A stretch of 64,000 nucleotides of DNA from Verrucomicrobiota bacterium (GTDB lineage: Bacteria > Verrucomicrobiota > Verrucomicrobiia > Opitutales > Opitutaceae): positions 21,369-85,368 of the forward strand of contig JAEWKR010000082.1 of assembly GCA_023457715.1 (NCBI GenBank), given 5' to 3'. Every line of letters starts with the position of its first letter. Within the stretch, counting starts at the first letter, position 1. The notes beneath the pieces were generated by a model. It worked only from the letters and a program-made list of their open reading frames with translations, had not been told where the DNA came from and did not search any database. Positions 1 to 8,767 of this stretch are shown here, one piece after another. The position numbers and the translations under genes are program-made.

Positions 1-300
1 AAGAAACGCGGCGATCACCGGCGCCACGCTCGACGCATGCGTCTGCACCAGATCGTGGTCTCCGCCCGGCGCCACGTGCAGTGTGGCGTTCGGCAGCCGC
101 GCGGCGAGGGCGCGACCGACAGCCAGTGGACTGATGGGATCCGCGTCGCCCCATACCAGCAAGGTCGGGATCGCGATTTCCGCCAGCCGGGCAGAGAGGT
201 CGACCCGGCTTTCATTTCGTCCGTGCGAGGGGCTCGTCCGCGCTAAAGCCGACCGAAACGAGGCAGAACGCAAAACCGATAACCAGCAGTCGAGAAATCA
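1..300 (-). pseudogene. Truncated alpha/beta-hydrolase, C-terminal part only
   Basis: Reading leftwards from 300, one frame encodes a clear alpha/beta-hydrolase C-terminus: IPTLLVWGDADPISPL carries the usual acid (GDAD) and APGGDHDLV the catalytic-type histidine. The frame runs off the left edge. It is closed on its upstream side by a stop at 298-300, and it has no ATG. The strand and oxyanion region and the nucleophile elbow, normally some 150 residues upstream, are absent. In another frame, 300 down to 212 encodes a signal-peptide-like start (MISRLLVIGFAFCLVSVGFS) that stops after 29 codons. The simplest reading is a secreted hydrolase gene that lost its middle and went out of frame. A gene using a rare start codon is less likely. 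Confidence 0.55.
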
Positions 301-344
301 TGGTGCAAGCGTAGGAGAGCGCAAAGCGGGAGATGGGGACCTGC

Positions 345-441
345 GAACCGATGCAGGATCCAGGATGCCGGATGCAGGATCCAGGATGCAGGATGCAAGA
401 TGCAGGATGCAAGATGCGGGAGACAAGATGCGGGAGACAGG
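345..441. repeat. Heptamer array, word GGATGCA
   Basis: About 90 bases are built from imperfect 7-base units (GGATGCA, AGGATCC, AAGATGC, then GGGAGAC). The array lies between the 3' end of the FG-GAP gene and the hydrolase remnant. The same word recurs at 45411-45451. No hairpin partner arm is seen here. Confidence 0.8.
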
Positions 442-475
442 AGGCAAAACGCGGGCCGGAGAGCGCGTGATGGTA

Positions 476-2836
476 CTAGGGCAGCTCGTAGACTTCGACG
501 AGCGCGACGCCCGTGGTATCGTTGGCGCCGCTGACACTGGCCGTGTAGGTGCCCGGCGCGAGCGTCGCGGCGACCACCGCGTCCTTGCTGCCCGCGACCA
601 GGTCGAATGCGTAGACGGCCCGCCCCGCCGCGGCCAGTTCGGCGGCATTGTTGGCCGTGCTCCAGTTGTCGTTGGCGGCGACCTCCACCCCCGCGCCGGT
701 GCGCACCACCAGGACGGGATCCGCCAGCACGCCCGCCACCCCATACCCTGACAAGGTGGGGCCCACCGCCCGGATCAACAGCCGACGGGGCGTGGTGCCG
801 CTGACGTTGAAACCGGCGATCAGGATGTTTTCGCCGGTGCCCACCTCCGTTCGCGCCGAAGCATTGACCAGTCGCCCCGTGCCGGCGGGGGTCGCGTAGA
901 GTTCCACCAGCGCCACGCCGGTGGCGCCGCCCTTGCCGGAGACGCGGGCGGTGCGCAGCCCGCTCACGGATTCCAGCAGCGCGGCGTCACGCGAGGCCGG
1001 CTCCAGCGGGAAGGCGCCCACCGACGAAAAAACCGCTGCGGTGGCCGCGCCGGCGTGCCAGTCGTCATTCTGCACCACGACGGTGCCGCCGTTGAGTTCA
1101 AGCGTCGGATCGTTCAGCGCCCCGCCCACCCCGTAGCCCGTGAGCGTGGGCCCGATTCCGCGGATCAGGATGCTCCGCGAACCGTCGGCCACCACAAACC
1201 CCGCAATAAGACTGCGGTCACCCGTGCCGGCGAGGGTGCGGACGGAAAGGTTGGTCAGCGAACTGTCCAGCACCACCGGCTGATAGCGTTCGGCGGTGCC
1301 GCGGAGGACATAAAGTGTCGTCTCGTTCGGCTCGTTCTGCGGCCAGGCGCTGAGAGGCGTCCGCACGTGGGTCACGAACTCGATGTTTCCCGTGCCGTCG
1401 AGATCGATCGGAAAGCCCTCGTCCATCGGACCGGCGGCGAAATCCTTATAGCCCTCGAACCCCGCCAGCTGCCAGCCCTGCACCCAGGGCCGGGCCGCGC
1501 GGGGGAGGTGGGCGAACGTCCCATCGCCGCGGTTCAGAAAAACGGTGGAACCCGGCATGGCTGTGGCTCGCGACGTCAGCTCCGGGCTGTTCGCGTCGAC
1601 AATGTCGACGAACCCGTCGCGATTCACATCCACGAGGTGCAGCGAGCCTTCGCCAATGCCCACCCCGCCGGTGGCGACGTAGTCCTTGCGCGGATCCGTC
1701 AGGCGAGCGTCGGTCTCGTCGACGAAAACGCCCCGCCCCCGATTCACCACCAACCGCACCGCGCGGCCTTCGTAATACGGCTGATCGCGGGTGAGGCCAA
1801 AGACGAGGTCCAGTCGCCCGTCCCCCGTGACATCCGCCAGCACGAGGTCATTCTGGCGCGAACTGATCGGCGCAAACACCGTGTCGGGAATCGTCACCAG
1901 ATCCCGGTCGGACAGACTCCCGCTGCCGTTTCGGCTGAGGAACACATAAGCCAGGGGAATCGAAACATCGGTCTTGGCGTAGCACACGACCAGGTCACCC
2001 ACCCCGTCATCGTTCAGATCCCCGATCGCGGAGCTCATCGGGAACGTCGACGCGGGACGGGCCAGGGGAGGCAGTTGGGGCGAACTCGCTGGCGAGAAGC
2101 TGCCCTGGCCGTCGTTCAGAAACACGAACCCAGTCATGTAGAAATCCACGTCACCATCGCCATCGATGTCGCCCACCGCCATGTCATGGCCGATGCCGAT
2201 CCCGGGGATGGCGCCGCCGGCTTCCTGCCCCTGGATTCGATGCGAGGCGTCCTCCAGCCGGCCGTCCGGGCGGCTCAGCACGAGGAGAATCGGTTCAAAC
2301 GAATTCGTGAACACCCCGGGGGCGGTGCGCTCGATCAGACCCTGCGCCCCGACGACAAAATCGTCCCGCCCATCGCCGTTGAAGTCAGCCACCCGGGTGC
2401 GGTACATGTGATACTTCCGCCGCGGCGCCGCGCCCGCCCAGACGTCGGGCCGGTGCACGAGCCGGCCCGTCCCGTCGTTGAGGAAGACGGTCAGCGTCAG
2501 CTCGGTCTGATGCCGGACCGTGTGGGGAAAAATCGCCCAGCTGACGGCCAGGTCCTGCTTCCCGTCGCCGTTGAAATCGCCCACCGCGACATTGTGCAGG
2601 TCGGGCTTGAAATAGCCGGGGGGATTCAGGTCTTCATAGCGCGGATACCGCCAGCCGCTGTGCTGCTCGTCGAGGAGGAGCGAGCTGAAGCCGAAGTCAT
2701 CGATCTTCCAGTAAGGGGTGTCGGCCGGGCGCTCGGTGGCGCTCAGGGTCCGGGGGCTGGGCCGCACCAGGTAGCTTTGCGCCAGCGCCGAACCGGAAAA
2801 CACGAGGGTGAGAACGAACAGAACGAAACGAGCCAT
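476..2836 (-). CDS. Secreted FG-GAP/VCBS repeat protein with C-terminal GPTL modules
   Basis: A 786-residue exported protein. The start at 2836 gives a signal peptide (MARFVLFVLTLVFSGSALAQ); longer in-frame starts would precede it with REP-like DNA. At least six FG-GAP-type blade motifs are seen (for example VGDFNGDGKQDLAV, ADFNGDGRDDFVV, VGDIDGDGDVDF, ADVTGDGRLDLVFG), typical of calcium-binding beta-propellers. The last roughly 250 residues hold two copies of a module with IRxxGPTLxGYGV and a later NDDW or NDNW, a C-terminal arrangement common in large Verrucomicrobiota exoproteins. No catalytic domain was recognised. The likely role is a cell-surface or secreted binding protein. It is transcribed alone, diverging from the gene at 3142. 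Confidence 0.85.
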   Translation of the reverse strand: MARFVLFVLTLVFSGSALAQSYLVRPSPRTLSATERPADTPYWKIDDFGFSSLLLDEQHSGWRYPRYEDLNPPGYFKPDLHNVAVGDFNGDGKQDLAVSWAIFPHTVRHQTELTLTVFLNDGTGRLVHRPDVWAGAAPRRKYHMYRTRVADFNGDGRDDFVVGAQGLIERTAPGVFTNSFEPILLVLSRPDGRLEDASHRIQGQEAGGAIPGIGIGHDMAVGDIDGDGDVDFYMTGFVFLNDGQGSFSPASSPQLPPLARPASTFPMSSAIGDLNDDGVGDLVVCYAKTDVSIPLAYVFLSRNGSGSLSDRDLVTIPDTVFAPISSRQNDLVLADVTGDGRLDLVFGLTRDQPYYEGRAVRLVVNRGRGVFVDETDARLTDPRKDYVATGGVGIGEGSLHLVDVNRDGFVDIVDANSPELTSRATAMPGSTVFLNRGDGTFAHLPRAARPWVQGWQLAGFEGYKDFAAGPMDEGFPIDLDGTGNIEFVTHVRTPLSAWPQNEPNETTLYVLRGTAERYQPVVLDSSLTNLSVRTLAGTGDRSLIAGFVVADGSRSILIRGIGPTLTGYGVGGALNDPTLELNGGTVVVQNDDWHAGAATAAVFSSVGAFPLEPASRDAALLESVSGLRTARVSGKGGATGVALVELYATPAGTGRLVNASARTEVGTGENILIAGFNVSGTTPRRLLIRAVGPTLSGYGVAGVLADPVLVVRTGAGVEVAANDNWSTANNAAELAAAGRAVYAFDLVAGSKDAVVAATLAPGTYTASVSGANDTTGVALVEVYELP

Positions 2837-2920
2837 GGTGGGGGGCGCAAGGTAGTGGCCGGAGCATGACAGAAGCGAGCCCGGAGTCGGGACTGCCGCC
2901 GCGGCGGACGTCTTCCAAAC

Positions 2921-3002
2921 GTACCGGCTGAAGCCGGCGCTACGGGCTGCACGTACCGGCTGAAGCCGGCGGCGATCTGGCATAGCGCCGGCTTCAGCCG
3001 GT
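2921..3002. repeat. REP-like palindromes (TACCGGCTGAAGCCGGCG)
   Basis: Two direct copies of a REP-like unit (2921-2943 and 2953-2972) are followed by one inverted copy (2984-3001, AGCGCCGGCTTCAGCCGG). Each can fold on itself (CCGGCT/AGCCGG) and the inverted copy can pair with either direct copy. The same unit occurs in the gap at 47016-47490. The cluster lies in a divergent intergenic region. Confidence 0.75.
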
Positions 3003-3053
3003 GGGCCTCGTCGTGGACCCGGCGCGGTGACCGCACACGCGGCCGGATGCTGA

Positions 3054-3065
3054 TCATCCAGATGC
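3054..3065. promoter_or_regulatory. Putative operator, TCATCCAGATGC
   Basis: One arm-base away from the recurring palindrome TCATCCGGATGA. It sits in the divergent gap, 76 bases before the start at 3142 and 217 before 2836. It is the weakest-placed member because neither neighbour is a sugar gene. Confidence 0.3.
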
Positions 3066-3141
3066 GCGGGTGCCCGCTTGCGCGCCGCAGTGCCCGCTGG
3101 TTTGGAGCCGCGGTTCGAAATCACCGTCGCAGCGCCCTCGA

Positions 3142-3921
3142 ATGAATCCACGCGCCGTCGTCCTTGTCCTGATCATCGCCGCGTTCCTGGGTGGCTACCT
3201 GCTCGGCCGGCGCTCGTCTCCGGCCACCGCCAGCGCATCCCGCCAATCACCTGAGCGCGATCCGTCAACGCCCCCCGTCGCAGCGCCAGTCGTGGCCGAG
3301 GACGCCCCGAGCGTTCCGCCGTCGGAAGTCGCCTCCGTGCCCACGGCGGTGCCAGGTCAGGTGGTTCCCGCCTCCTCCCTCGTGGAACTCAATGCGAAGT
3401 TGCGCCAGAAGTTCTGGTTCACGATGTTCGATCATCAGGGCCGGATCGAGGACGACTTCGCCCATATCTTCGGCCTATCCCCCGCCGAGCGCGCGACCCT
3501 GGACGCCTACGCGGTCGAGACGCAGGCCCGCATGGCCCAGCTCGAGGCTCAGCATGCGGTGATCACCGAGGAAGATGCGGACACGCTGACCGTCACGATT
3601 CCCGCGCTGCCGGAGCAAGGCGGCCTGCTCTATACGCAGTTCGTCGAGCAGGTACGGCTGGTATTGGGCGAGGCGCGCTACGCCGCGGTGCGCGAGCTGA
3701 GTTCAAATGGCATCGAAGCGGCGACGCGGGGGCGGTTCGGGCTGAGCGAGACCGTGATCCAGCTGCATCGCAACGCGCGAGTCGGGAGCAGCACGTCCCA
3801 ATGGACCGAGGGGTACGCGCGGTTCAAGGTGCAGACGATGCCCGAACTCCTCCGGCGCGACTTCCCGCGACTGCACGCTCGCCTGGAAGCAGAGGGACGG
3901 CTCAATCCGCCGCCCCGGTGA
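3142..3921 (+). CDS. Membrane-anchored protein of unknown function
   Basis: A 259-residue protein with one N-terminal membrane segment (VVLVLIIAAFLGGYLLG, about residues 6-22), a low-complexity Pro/Ala/Ser linker to about residue 80, then a mostly helical, charged domain with no recognised catalytic motif. The layout resembles periplasmic anchored proteins whose globular part follows a flexible spacer. The ATG at 3142 is chosen because it puts the hydrophobic segment directly at the N-terminus. Its stop at 3919 is followed by about 280 bases without a supported gene. No function is proposed. Confidence 0.7.
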   Translation: MNPRAVVLVLIIAAFLGGYLLGRRSSPATASASRQSPERDPSTPPVAAPVVAEDAPSVPPSEVASVPTAVPGQVVPASSLVELNAKLRQKFWFTMFDHQGRIEDDFAHIFGLSPAERATLDAYAVETQARMAQLEAQHAVITEEDADTLTVTIPALPEQGGLLYTQFVEQVRLVLGEARYAAVRELSSNGIEAATRGRFGLSETVIQLHRNARVGSSTSQWTEGYARFKVQTMPELLRRDFPRLHARLEAEGRLNPPPR

Positions 3922-4200
3922 CCGCGCCCGGAACCGCGACAACGCCGGGGCGCCCGCGCAGCGGGTCGCGGATCACGCCTCGATTTCGCAAGTCCCGGCT
4001 AGGGTTGCGCAAACGGCGCATAGTGATCGCGGTCAATCTGTGTAGGATGCCAGCATGGATCCGCGCGGCTTTATGCCCCGTCGCGTTGTCAGGCGAACCC
4101 CGCCGTCGTGGCTGCGCGCGCAGCCAGGCCACGGCGCACGGGGACCTCCGCAGGGCCTATGCCGCAGCCCTGTCGACCCCTTCCTGACCAGCATCACCCC

Positions 4201-4446
4201 ATGCCTGTCGATCGTAACCAGCTTTTGCAGACGGTTCGAGACCTGACGCTCTACTGCCCCCGCGGGCGTCCGATCCCCTCCTGCCCCTTCGCGCTCCTCG
4301 GCCTCCTCACTTATGAGACCCGGACATCGCTGCTCGCCTCACTGAGCGACGCCCAGTGCCTTGAACTTTTCTCGCTCCCCCAACCCCAGTGCACCTGCCC
4401 GGCCGACCCGAGGGTGAAGGAAGGGAGTGAGGGAGTAAGGGAGTGA
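4201..4446 (+). CDS. Small cysteine-containing protein, 81 residues
   Basis: A compact acidic and hydrophobic protein with a cysteine pattern (LYCPRGRPIPSCPF near the N-terminus and PQCTCPADP near the C-terminus), the sort of spacing that could hold a metal or a disulfide pair. The composition is protein-like through about residue 70. The last eleven residues (VKEGSEGVRE region) are encoded by the purine-rich octamer array at 4418-4532, and the stop codon is part of that array. The start at 4201 has no Shine-Dalgarno sequence. The family is not recognised. It could be missed by gene finders or be a shadow, but the cysteine motifs favour a real gene. Confidence 0.5.
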   Translation: MPVDRNQLLQTVRDLTLYCPRGRPIPSCPFALLGLLTYETRTSLLASLSDAQCLELFSLPQPQCTCPADPRVKEGSEGVRE

Positions 4447-4532
4447 GGGAGTGAGGGGGGAGCGGCCGGCGCCCCCATTCCCTCATTCCCTCAGTCCCTC
4501 ATTCCCTCACTCCCTCATTCCCTCATTCCCTC
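4418..4532. repeat. Inverted octamer array, GAGGGAGT / ATTCCCTC
   Basis: A purine arm (about 4418-4458, units GAGGGAGT) faces a pyrimidine arm (about 4478-4532, units CATTCCCT) across a GC-rich spacer, so the transcript could fold into a long imperfect hairpin. The array lies between genes whose 3' ends converge (4446 and 4523), and both stop codons are formed from repeat units. A terminator role is plausible but there is no U-tract. Confidence 0.75.
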
Positions 4533-5401
4533 TGGGTAGCAGCTTGACGTTCGCGTTCGGTGCGAAAGGCCCGCTCGCGGTCGTCGAGGTATGCCTGATA
4601 CCCTTTGGGATCGACGAAGGGATTCGAACGCCCCTCCGCCAGGCGGGCACGTTTCGTCTCCAGGTCGAAATAGTTCCCGTGCGCGCCGAGAAAGAGATCG
4701 CACGGAAGTGCCCGCAGCACCCGGAAGGTACGCTCAAAATCGTCCGCGATCCGAGGATACGCGCCATTGTTCACGAGCGGGTAGCCGTCGTTCACATTGG
4801 GGCTGCCCACGATCACCGCCGCGTAGCGACGACCCGCGTCGGTCACCTCCAGGGTCCACGTGGTGCAACCGCGGGTGTGTCCGGGCGTCAGCCGCGCAGT
4901 CAGCACCGCGCCGCCGAGCCGGACCGTATCACCGTCCTCCAGCACGCGATCGACCTTCACCGGCGGAAACCACGTGGCCGGGATCCGGCCATAGAACCAG
5001 TCCGACCGGCCGCCGGATTCGACGACGTCGGCATCGCCCCGCATCACGTGGACTTGCGCGCCGGTCTGCTCCTTCGCGAGCGCTGTGCCCGCGGCGTGAT
5101 CCCAGTGCGCATGACTGATCAGCAGGATGCGGACGTCGCTCCACTTGAAGCCCAGCGCCTCCACGCTCCGCCGCGTGAGTTCCACGTTGGCGACCAGCCC
5201 CGTGTTGATCAGGACGTGTCCCTGCGGGGTCGTGACGAGATAGTTACCGAGACCGCGCGAGCCGACGAAGTACAGATTGTCTGCGATCCGAAACGGCGGA
5301 AAAGGCTCCGTCCAATCCGGACTGTTTTGCGCGCGGGAGGAGGCCGGGGCGGCCAGCATCAAGCCGACGGCGCCAACGAAAACAAGGGTGCGCAGGAGCA
5401 T
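4523..5401 (-). CDS. Subclass B3 metallo-beta-lactamase-fold hydrolase
   Basis: A 292-residue exported enzyme with signal peptide (about residues 1-24, MLLRTLVFVGAVGLMLAAPA). The zinc signature is complete: HAHWDH at 97-102 (H97, H99, D101, H102), TPGHTRGC with H175 and GAHGNYFD with H241, the B3 pattern that lacks the B1 cysteine ligand. B3 members hydrolyse beta-lactam rings in the periplasm, but environmental members can have other substrates and this copy shows no resistance-gene context. The stop codon is supplied by the adjoining octamer repeat, which also encodes the last residues. The start at 5401 is chosen because it gives the signal peptide. Confidence 0.9.
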   Translation of the reverse strand: MLLRTLVFVGAVGLMLAAPASSRAQNSPDWTEPFPPFRIADNLYFVGSRGLGNYLVTTPQGHVLINTGLVANVELTRRSVEALGFKWSDVRILLISHAHWDHAAGTALAKEQTGAQVHVMRGDADVVESGGRSDWFYGRIPATWFPPVKVDRVLEDGDTVRLGGAVLTARLTPGHTRGCTTWTLEVTDAGRRYAAVIVGSPNVNDGYPLVNNGAYPRIADDFERTFRVLRALPCDLFLGAHGNYFDLETKRARLAEGRSNPFVDPKGYQAYLDDRERAFRTERERQAATQRE

Positions 5402-5603
5402 GGGAGGGAGAGCCCAACACTTGGAGTCCTGCCGTCCACCGGCAAGCACTGGCCGCGAGCTGCGAGCGTGTCCGATCCTGGGACGGCGCCATTCCGCGTG
5501 CGGGAAGCGATCCCGGCGGAGCCCACGTTGCGAAATTGCAAGCTTCTGCTTACCTAAGACTAACAGAACCACCGGCGATTTGGCACATCGTCTGCAGAAC
5601 GGC

Positions 5604-8078
5604 ATGGTCATCTGTAGCCCCACCCGCCATTTCCCACCGCTGTTCCCTTCCCTCTTTGTGCTTTCCGATCTCCGCCTCGCCGTCCGTTCGCTCTCGAAAT
5701 CACCCGGCTTTGTCGTCGTCGCCGCGCTGACCCTGGCGCTCGGCATCGCGGCCAATACGACCTTCCTCAGTGTGCTGCACGGGGTGGTGCTCCGCCCGTT
5801 GCCCTTTGCCCAACCCGAGGAACTTGTCGAGCTGCGCAACCAAGGCGAGGCTCTCGGTGCCAATGTCGGCCGGGTCTCGCGGGCCGAGCTCCGCGACTAC
5901 CGCGAGCGGCAGCGCAGTTTCACGGGCATCGGGTCGCACGCGATCGGACGTGTGACCCTCGGGCTGCCGGGCGGAGCCGAGCGCGTCCTGTACGCGCAGG
6001 TGACGGCGAACTTCTTCCCCTTGCTGGGCGTGGCGCCCACGCGGGGGCGCAATTTCGAGGAGACCGAGGAAACCGCCGGACGGGATCGAGTGGTGATCGT
6101 CAGCCATGGATTCTGGCAGACCCAGCTGGGCGGAACGGCGGAGGTCCTCCAGCGCACGGTGCCGGTGAACGGCATCGCTCATCAGGTTGTCGGCGTGATG
6201 CCGGCTGGCTTCGTCTACGAGGACGCGGCGATTGCCTTCTGGAAACCGGTCGATCTGTCGGCGCAGGGCCCCTCGGACCGCTCCGACCATTATCTGCCCG
6301 CCATCGGACGGCTCGCGCCGGGCGTGTCGCTGGCGGCGGCGAACGCAGACATGGCGCGGGTGGCGGAGACGCTGCGGGCCCAGGCTCCCGCCGATTACCC
6401 GGCTGCGCCGCGATGGTCGCTGCGGGTCCTGGCCCTGGCCGAGAGCCATTTTGGCCAGTTTCGAACGCCGCTCGCGGCGATGCTCGCCGCCGCCGCGGCC
6501 GTGCTGCTGATCGCCGCGGTCAATGTAGCCATCATGTTTCTTCTGCGCGCGGCCGGGCGTCGTCGTGACATCATGATCCGTCTTTCGCTCGGCGCCGCCC
6601 GCCGCCACATTGTGCGGCAACTGCTGGCGGAAAGTGCCGTCGTCTGCATCCTCGGTGGTGCAGCCGGACTGCTGCTCGCCGTCGCCGGGATCGCGCTGTT
6701 GAAGACATTCCCGCCGGCGGACGTGCCCCGCCTGGCCGAAGTCTCGTTGAATGTCCCGACCGCCTTGCTGTCCCTGGGCATCCTGGTTCTCGTCACGCTC
6801 GCGATCGGGCTGGCACCGGCCATTCCGCTGCTGCGCGCGCGGGTCCCCCAGGGGTTGAACGCCTCCACCCGGACCACGGAGAGCCGGGCGGCCAGCCGGG
6901 CGCGGGAGATCCTCCTCGTTGCGGAAATCGCGCTGGCCTTCCTCCTGCTCGTCGGCGGCGGACTGGTCGTCCGCAGCCTGCATAACCTCCTCAACGACGA
7001 CGTCGGCTTCACCACGCAGCGGCTGTTCACGTTCAAGACCAACCTGACCCCGGAAGGCGCCCCCGACCTCGCGCGCGCGAACCAGTGGTACGCGCAGCTG
7101 ACGGAACGGATCGTCGCGCTGCCCGGTGTGACGGCGGTGGCCGGCGTCTCGTATCTTCCCCTCAGCGGTGAGTCCCAATTCATGGCGGCCACACCCCTGG
7201 CCCCGGGCATCGCGCCCACCGTGGACACCCCCGGCGCCGTGGGATGGCGGGTCGTTCGCGGCCCCTACTTTGCGACCGTTGGCACCACCTTGCGGCACGG
7301 CCGCGATTTCGCGCCGACCGACACGGCGACGTCGCCACTGGTGACGATCGTGGACGATGAATTCGCGCGGCGCTACTGGGCGGATTCAGCGGACGCCGTG
7401 GGGCAGTCCGTGCGCTTTGGGTCGGGTGAACGCGCGCAGGTTCGCACGATCGTCGGGGTGGTGCACCGCCTGAAACACTGGGGCCCGGGGCGTCAGCCGG
7501 TACCGGAGGCGTACGTGCCCCAGGCGCAGTTTTACCAGCGCGGGATGTACACCGTGGTACGCACGGACGCCGCACCCGCTGCGCTCGGGGCCGCCATCCG
7601 TGCCGAGCTTGCGGCGGTCGATCCCACCGTCCCGATGTACTTTGTGGATACGATGGAACACCGCTACGCCAGCGCCCTGGCCATGCCGCGCTTCACGGCG
7701 GGCCTGCTTGGGACCTTCTCGTTGCTGGCCCTCCTGCTGGCGGGCGTCGGCATCTTCGGCGTCATCGGCTATGCCACCGCGCAGCGGTCGCGCGAGTTCG
7801 GCATCCGCTTCGCCATTGGCGCGTCGAGGGCGCACGTGGTGCGCCTGGTCCTTTCCCGGGTGGGCTTGCTCGCGCTGGTCGGCGGCGCGAGCGGCGCGAT
7901 CGCGGCGTTCCAGCTCGCGCGCTTGATCCGGAGCCAGCTTTACGGGATCGAACCCACTGACAGCACGACGCTGCTCGGCGCGATGGCGCTGCTGGTCGTC
8001 GCCGCGCTTCTGGCGAGCCTGGCTCCGCTTGCGGCGGCGCTGCGGGTCAACCCGGCCGACGCCCTGCGCTCGGAGTGA
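5604..8078 (+). CDS. ADOP/MacB-type ABC transporter permease without ATPase partner
   Basis: An 824-residue permease of the ADOP kind: an N-terminal membrane segment preceded by DLRLAVRSLSKSPGF (the family hallmark), a periplasmic MacB-type domain, a three-helix FtsX core near residues 285-400, then a second MacB-type domain and FtsX core ending at about residue 810. Such proteins normally pair with a MacB-like ATPase for mechanotransmission, lipoprotein release or export. No ATPase gene lies next to it, which is usual for ADOP paralogues. A GTG at 5658 is an alternative start that fits the family N-terminus better. It converges with the DUF1697 gene across an inverted repeat array. Confidence 0.9.
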   Translation: MVICSPTRHFPPLFPSLFVLSDLRLAVRSLSKSPGFVVVAALTLALGIAANTTFLSVLHGVVLRPLPFAQPEELVELRNQGEALGANVGRVSRAELRDYRERQRSFTGIGSHAIGRVTLGLPGGAERVLYAQVTANFFPLLGVAPTRGRNFEETEETAGRDRVVIVSHGFWQTQLGGTAEVLQRTVPVNGIAHQVVGVMPAGFVYEDAAIAFWKPVDLSAQGPSDRSDHYLPAIGRLAPGVSLAAANADMARVAETLRAQAPADYPAAPRWSLRVLALAESHFGQFRTPLAAMLAAAAAVLLIAAVNVAIMFLLRAAGRRRDIMIRLSLGAARRHIVRQLLAESAVVCILGGAAGLLLAVAGIALLKTFPPADVPRLAEVSLNVPTALLSLGILVLVTLAIGLAPAIPLLRARVPQGLNASTRTTESRAASRAREILLVAEIALAFLLLVGGGLVVRSLHNLLNDDVGFTTQRLFTFKTNLTPEGAPDLARANQWYAQLTERIVALPGVTAVAGVSYLPLSGESQFMAATPLAPGIAPTVDTPGAVGWRVVRGPYFATVGTTLRHGRDFAPTDTATSPLVTIVDDEFARRYWADSADAVGQSVRFGSGERAQVRTIVGVVHRLKHWGPGRQPVPEAYVPQAQFYQRGMYTVVRTDAAPAALGAAIRAELAAVDPTVPMYFVDTMEHRYASALAMPRFTAGLLGTFSLLALLLAGVGIFGVIGYATAQRSREFGIRFAIGASRAHVVRLVLSRVGLLALVGGASGAIAAFQLARLIRSQLYGIEPTDSTTLLGAMALLVVAALLASLAPLAAALRVNPADALRSE

Positions 8079-8079
8079 A

Positions 8080-8181
8080 GAAGGGAGAGGGAAAGGGAGA
8101 GGGAGAGTGAAAGTGAAAGTGAGGGTGCCCCACTTTCACTCTCACTTTCACTTTCCCTTTCACTTTCCCTTTCCCTTTCCC
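8080..8181. repeat. Inverted hexamer array, GAAAGT / ACTTTC
   Basis: A purine arm (8080-8127, GGGAGA and GAAAGT units) runs into a pyrimidine arm (8131-8181, CACTTT and CCCTTT units). The two arms are complementary and can form one hairpin of roughly 45 pairs between the convergent genes ending at 8078 and 8160. The pyrimidine arm overlaps the DUF1697 coding end and encodes its terminal KGKGK. Confidence 0.8.
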
Positions 8182-8642
8182 ATCTTCGCCGCGATTTTCA
8201 GGAGCGTATTCCACGTCCGCGAGGTGATGTGTTTACCGTGCTCCTTGTCGGCCGCGGACATGAATTCAGGCGTCGCCATTTGGGCGCGGGTCAGCGCGGT
8301 GCATACCGGCTCCCGCCGGTCCTTGAAGAAAGTCACCAGCAGGTACACGTCACCCCCGTGCGTGGCGCCCTTGAAAGGATCGCTCGCGATCAAAGCGTCG
8401 ATTTCCGCCTGGCTGCGCACCATGACGTCGAGTTTCAACCCCAGCTCGTCGGCGAAGGCTCGCTCGATCTTTGTCTCCAGGGCTGCTCCGCTGCGTGCCT
8501 TGGACGCAAAAACGACATTGCCGCTGGCGAGGACCGGGCGGAGATCAGTGCAACCGGCCTTGGACATTGCGGCGCAAAGCCGGTCGTTCCGCATCTTCGG
8601 GTTGGACGGCATGATGCCGCGGATCAGGGCGACGTAGTGCAT
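8160..8642 (-). CDS. DUF1697 family protein
   Basis: A 160-residue cytoplasmic protein that matches DUF1697: N-terminal YVALIRGIMPSNPKM (family consensus YIALLRGINVGG...M), the core RPVLASGNVVFAS, and a central VYLLVTFF strand. The biochemical role of the family is unknown. The start at 8642 places the conserved strand at residue 3. The C-terminus KMGKGKGK is read from the hexamer repeat array, and the stop TGA is a repeat unit, so array growth or loss would change the protein end. It converges with the permease gene. Confidence 0.85.
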   Translation of the reverse strand: MHYVALIRGIMPSNPKMRNDRLCAAMSKAGCTDLRPVLASGNVVFASKARSGAALETKIERAFADELGLKLDVMVRSQAEIDALIASDPFKGATHGGDVYLLVTFFKDRREPVCTALTRAQMATPEFMSAADKEHGKHITSRTWNTLLKIAAKMGKGKGK

Positions 8643-8767
8643 GGGTGAAAGGAAGCTTCCCCGCCGGGGGGCGCGAAACCGTCGGCGAGAAAAGCGCGGC
8701 ATGCAACGATCCTTGCTTTCGCCCGTCTGGCACCCCGGTCACTCGTCCTGGACGTCCCCCACCCCTC

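Noticed and set aside
1055..2869. Plus-strand frame of about 600 codons across the FG-GAP gene, and a similar one at 12365-15268 opposite the DUF748 gene
   Set aside because: The opposite strand encodes clear FG-GAP and DUF748 proteins. These frames are shadows with repeated Arg/Ala composition.
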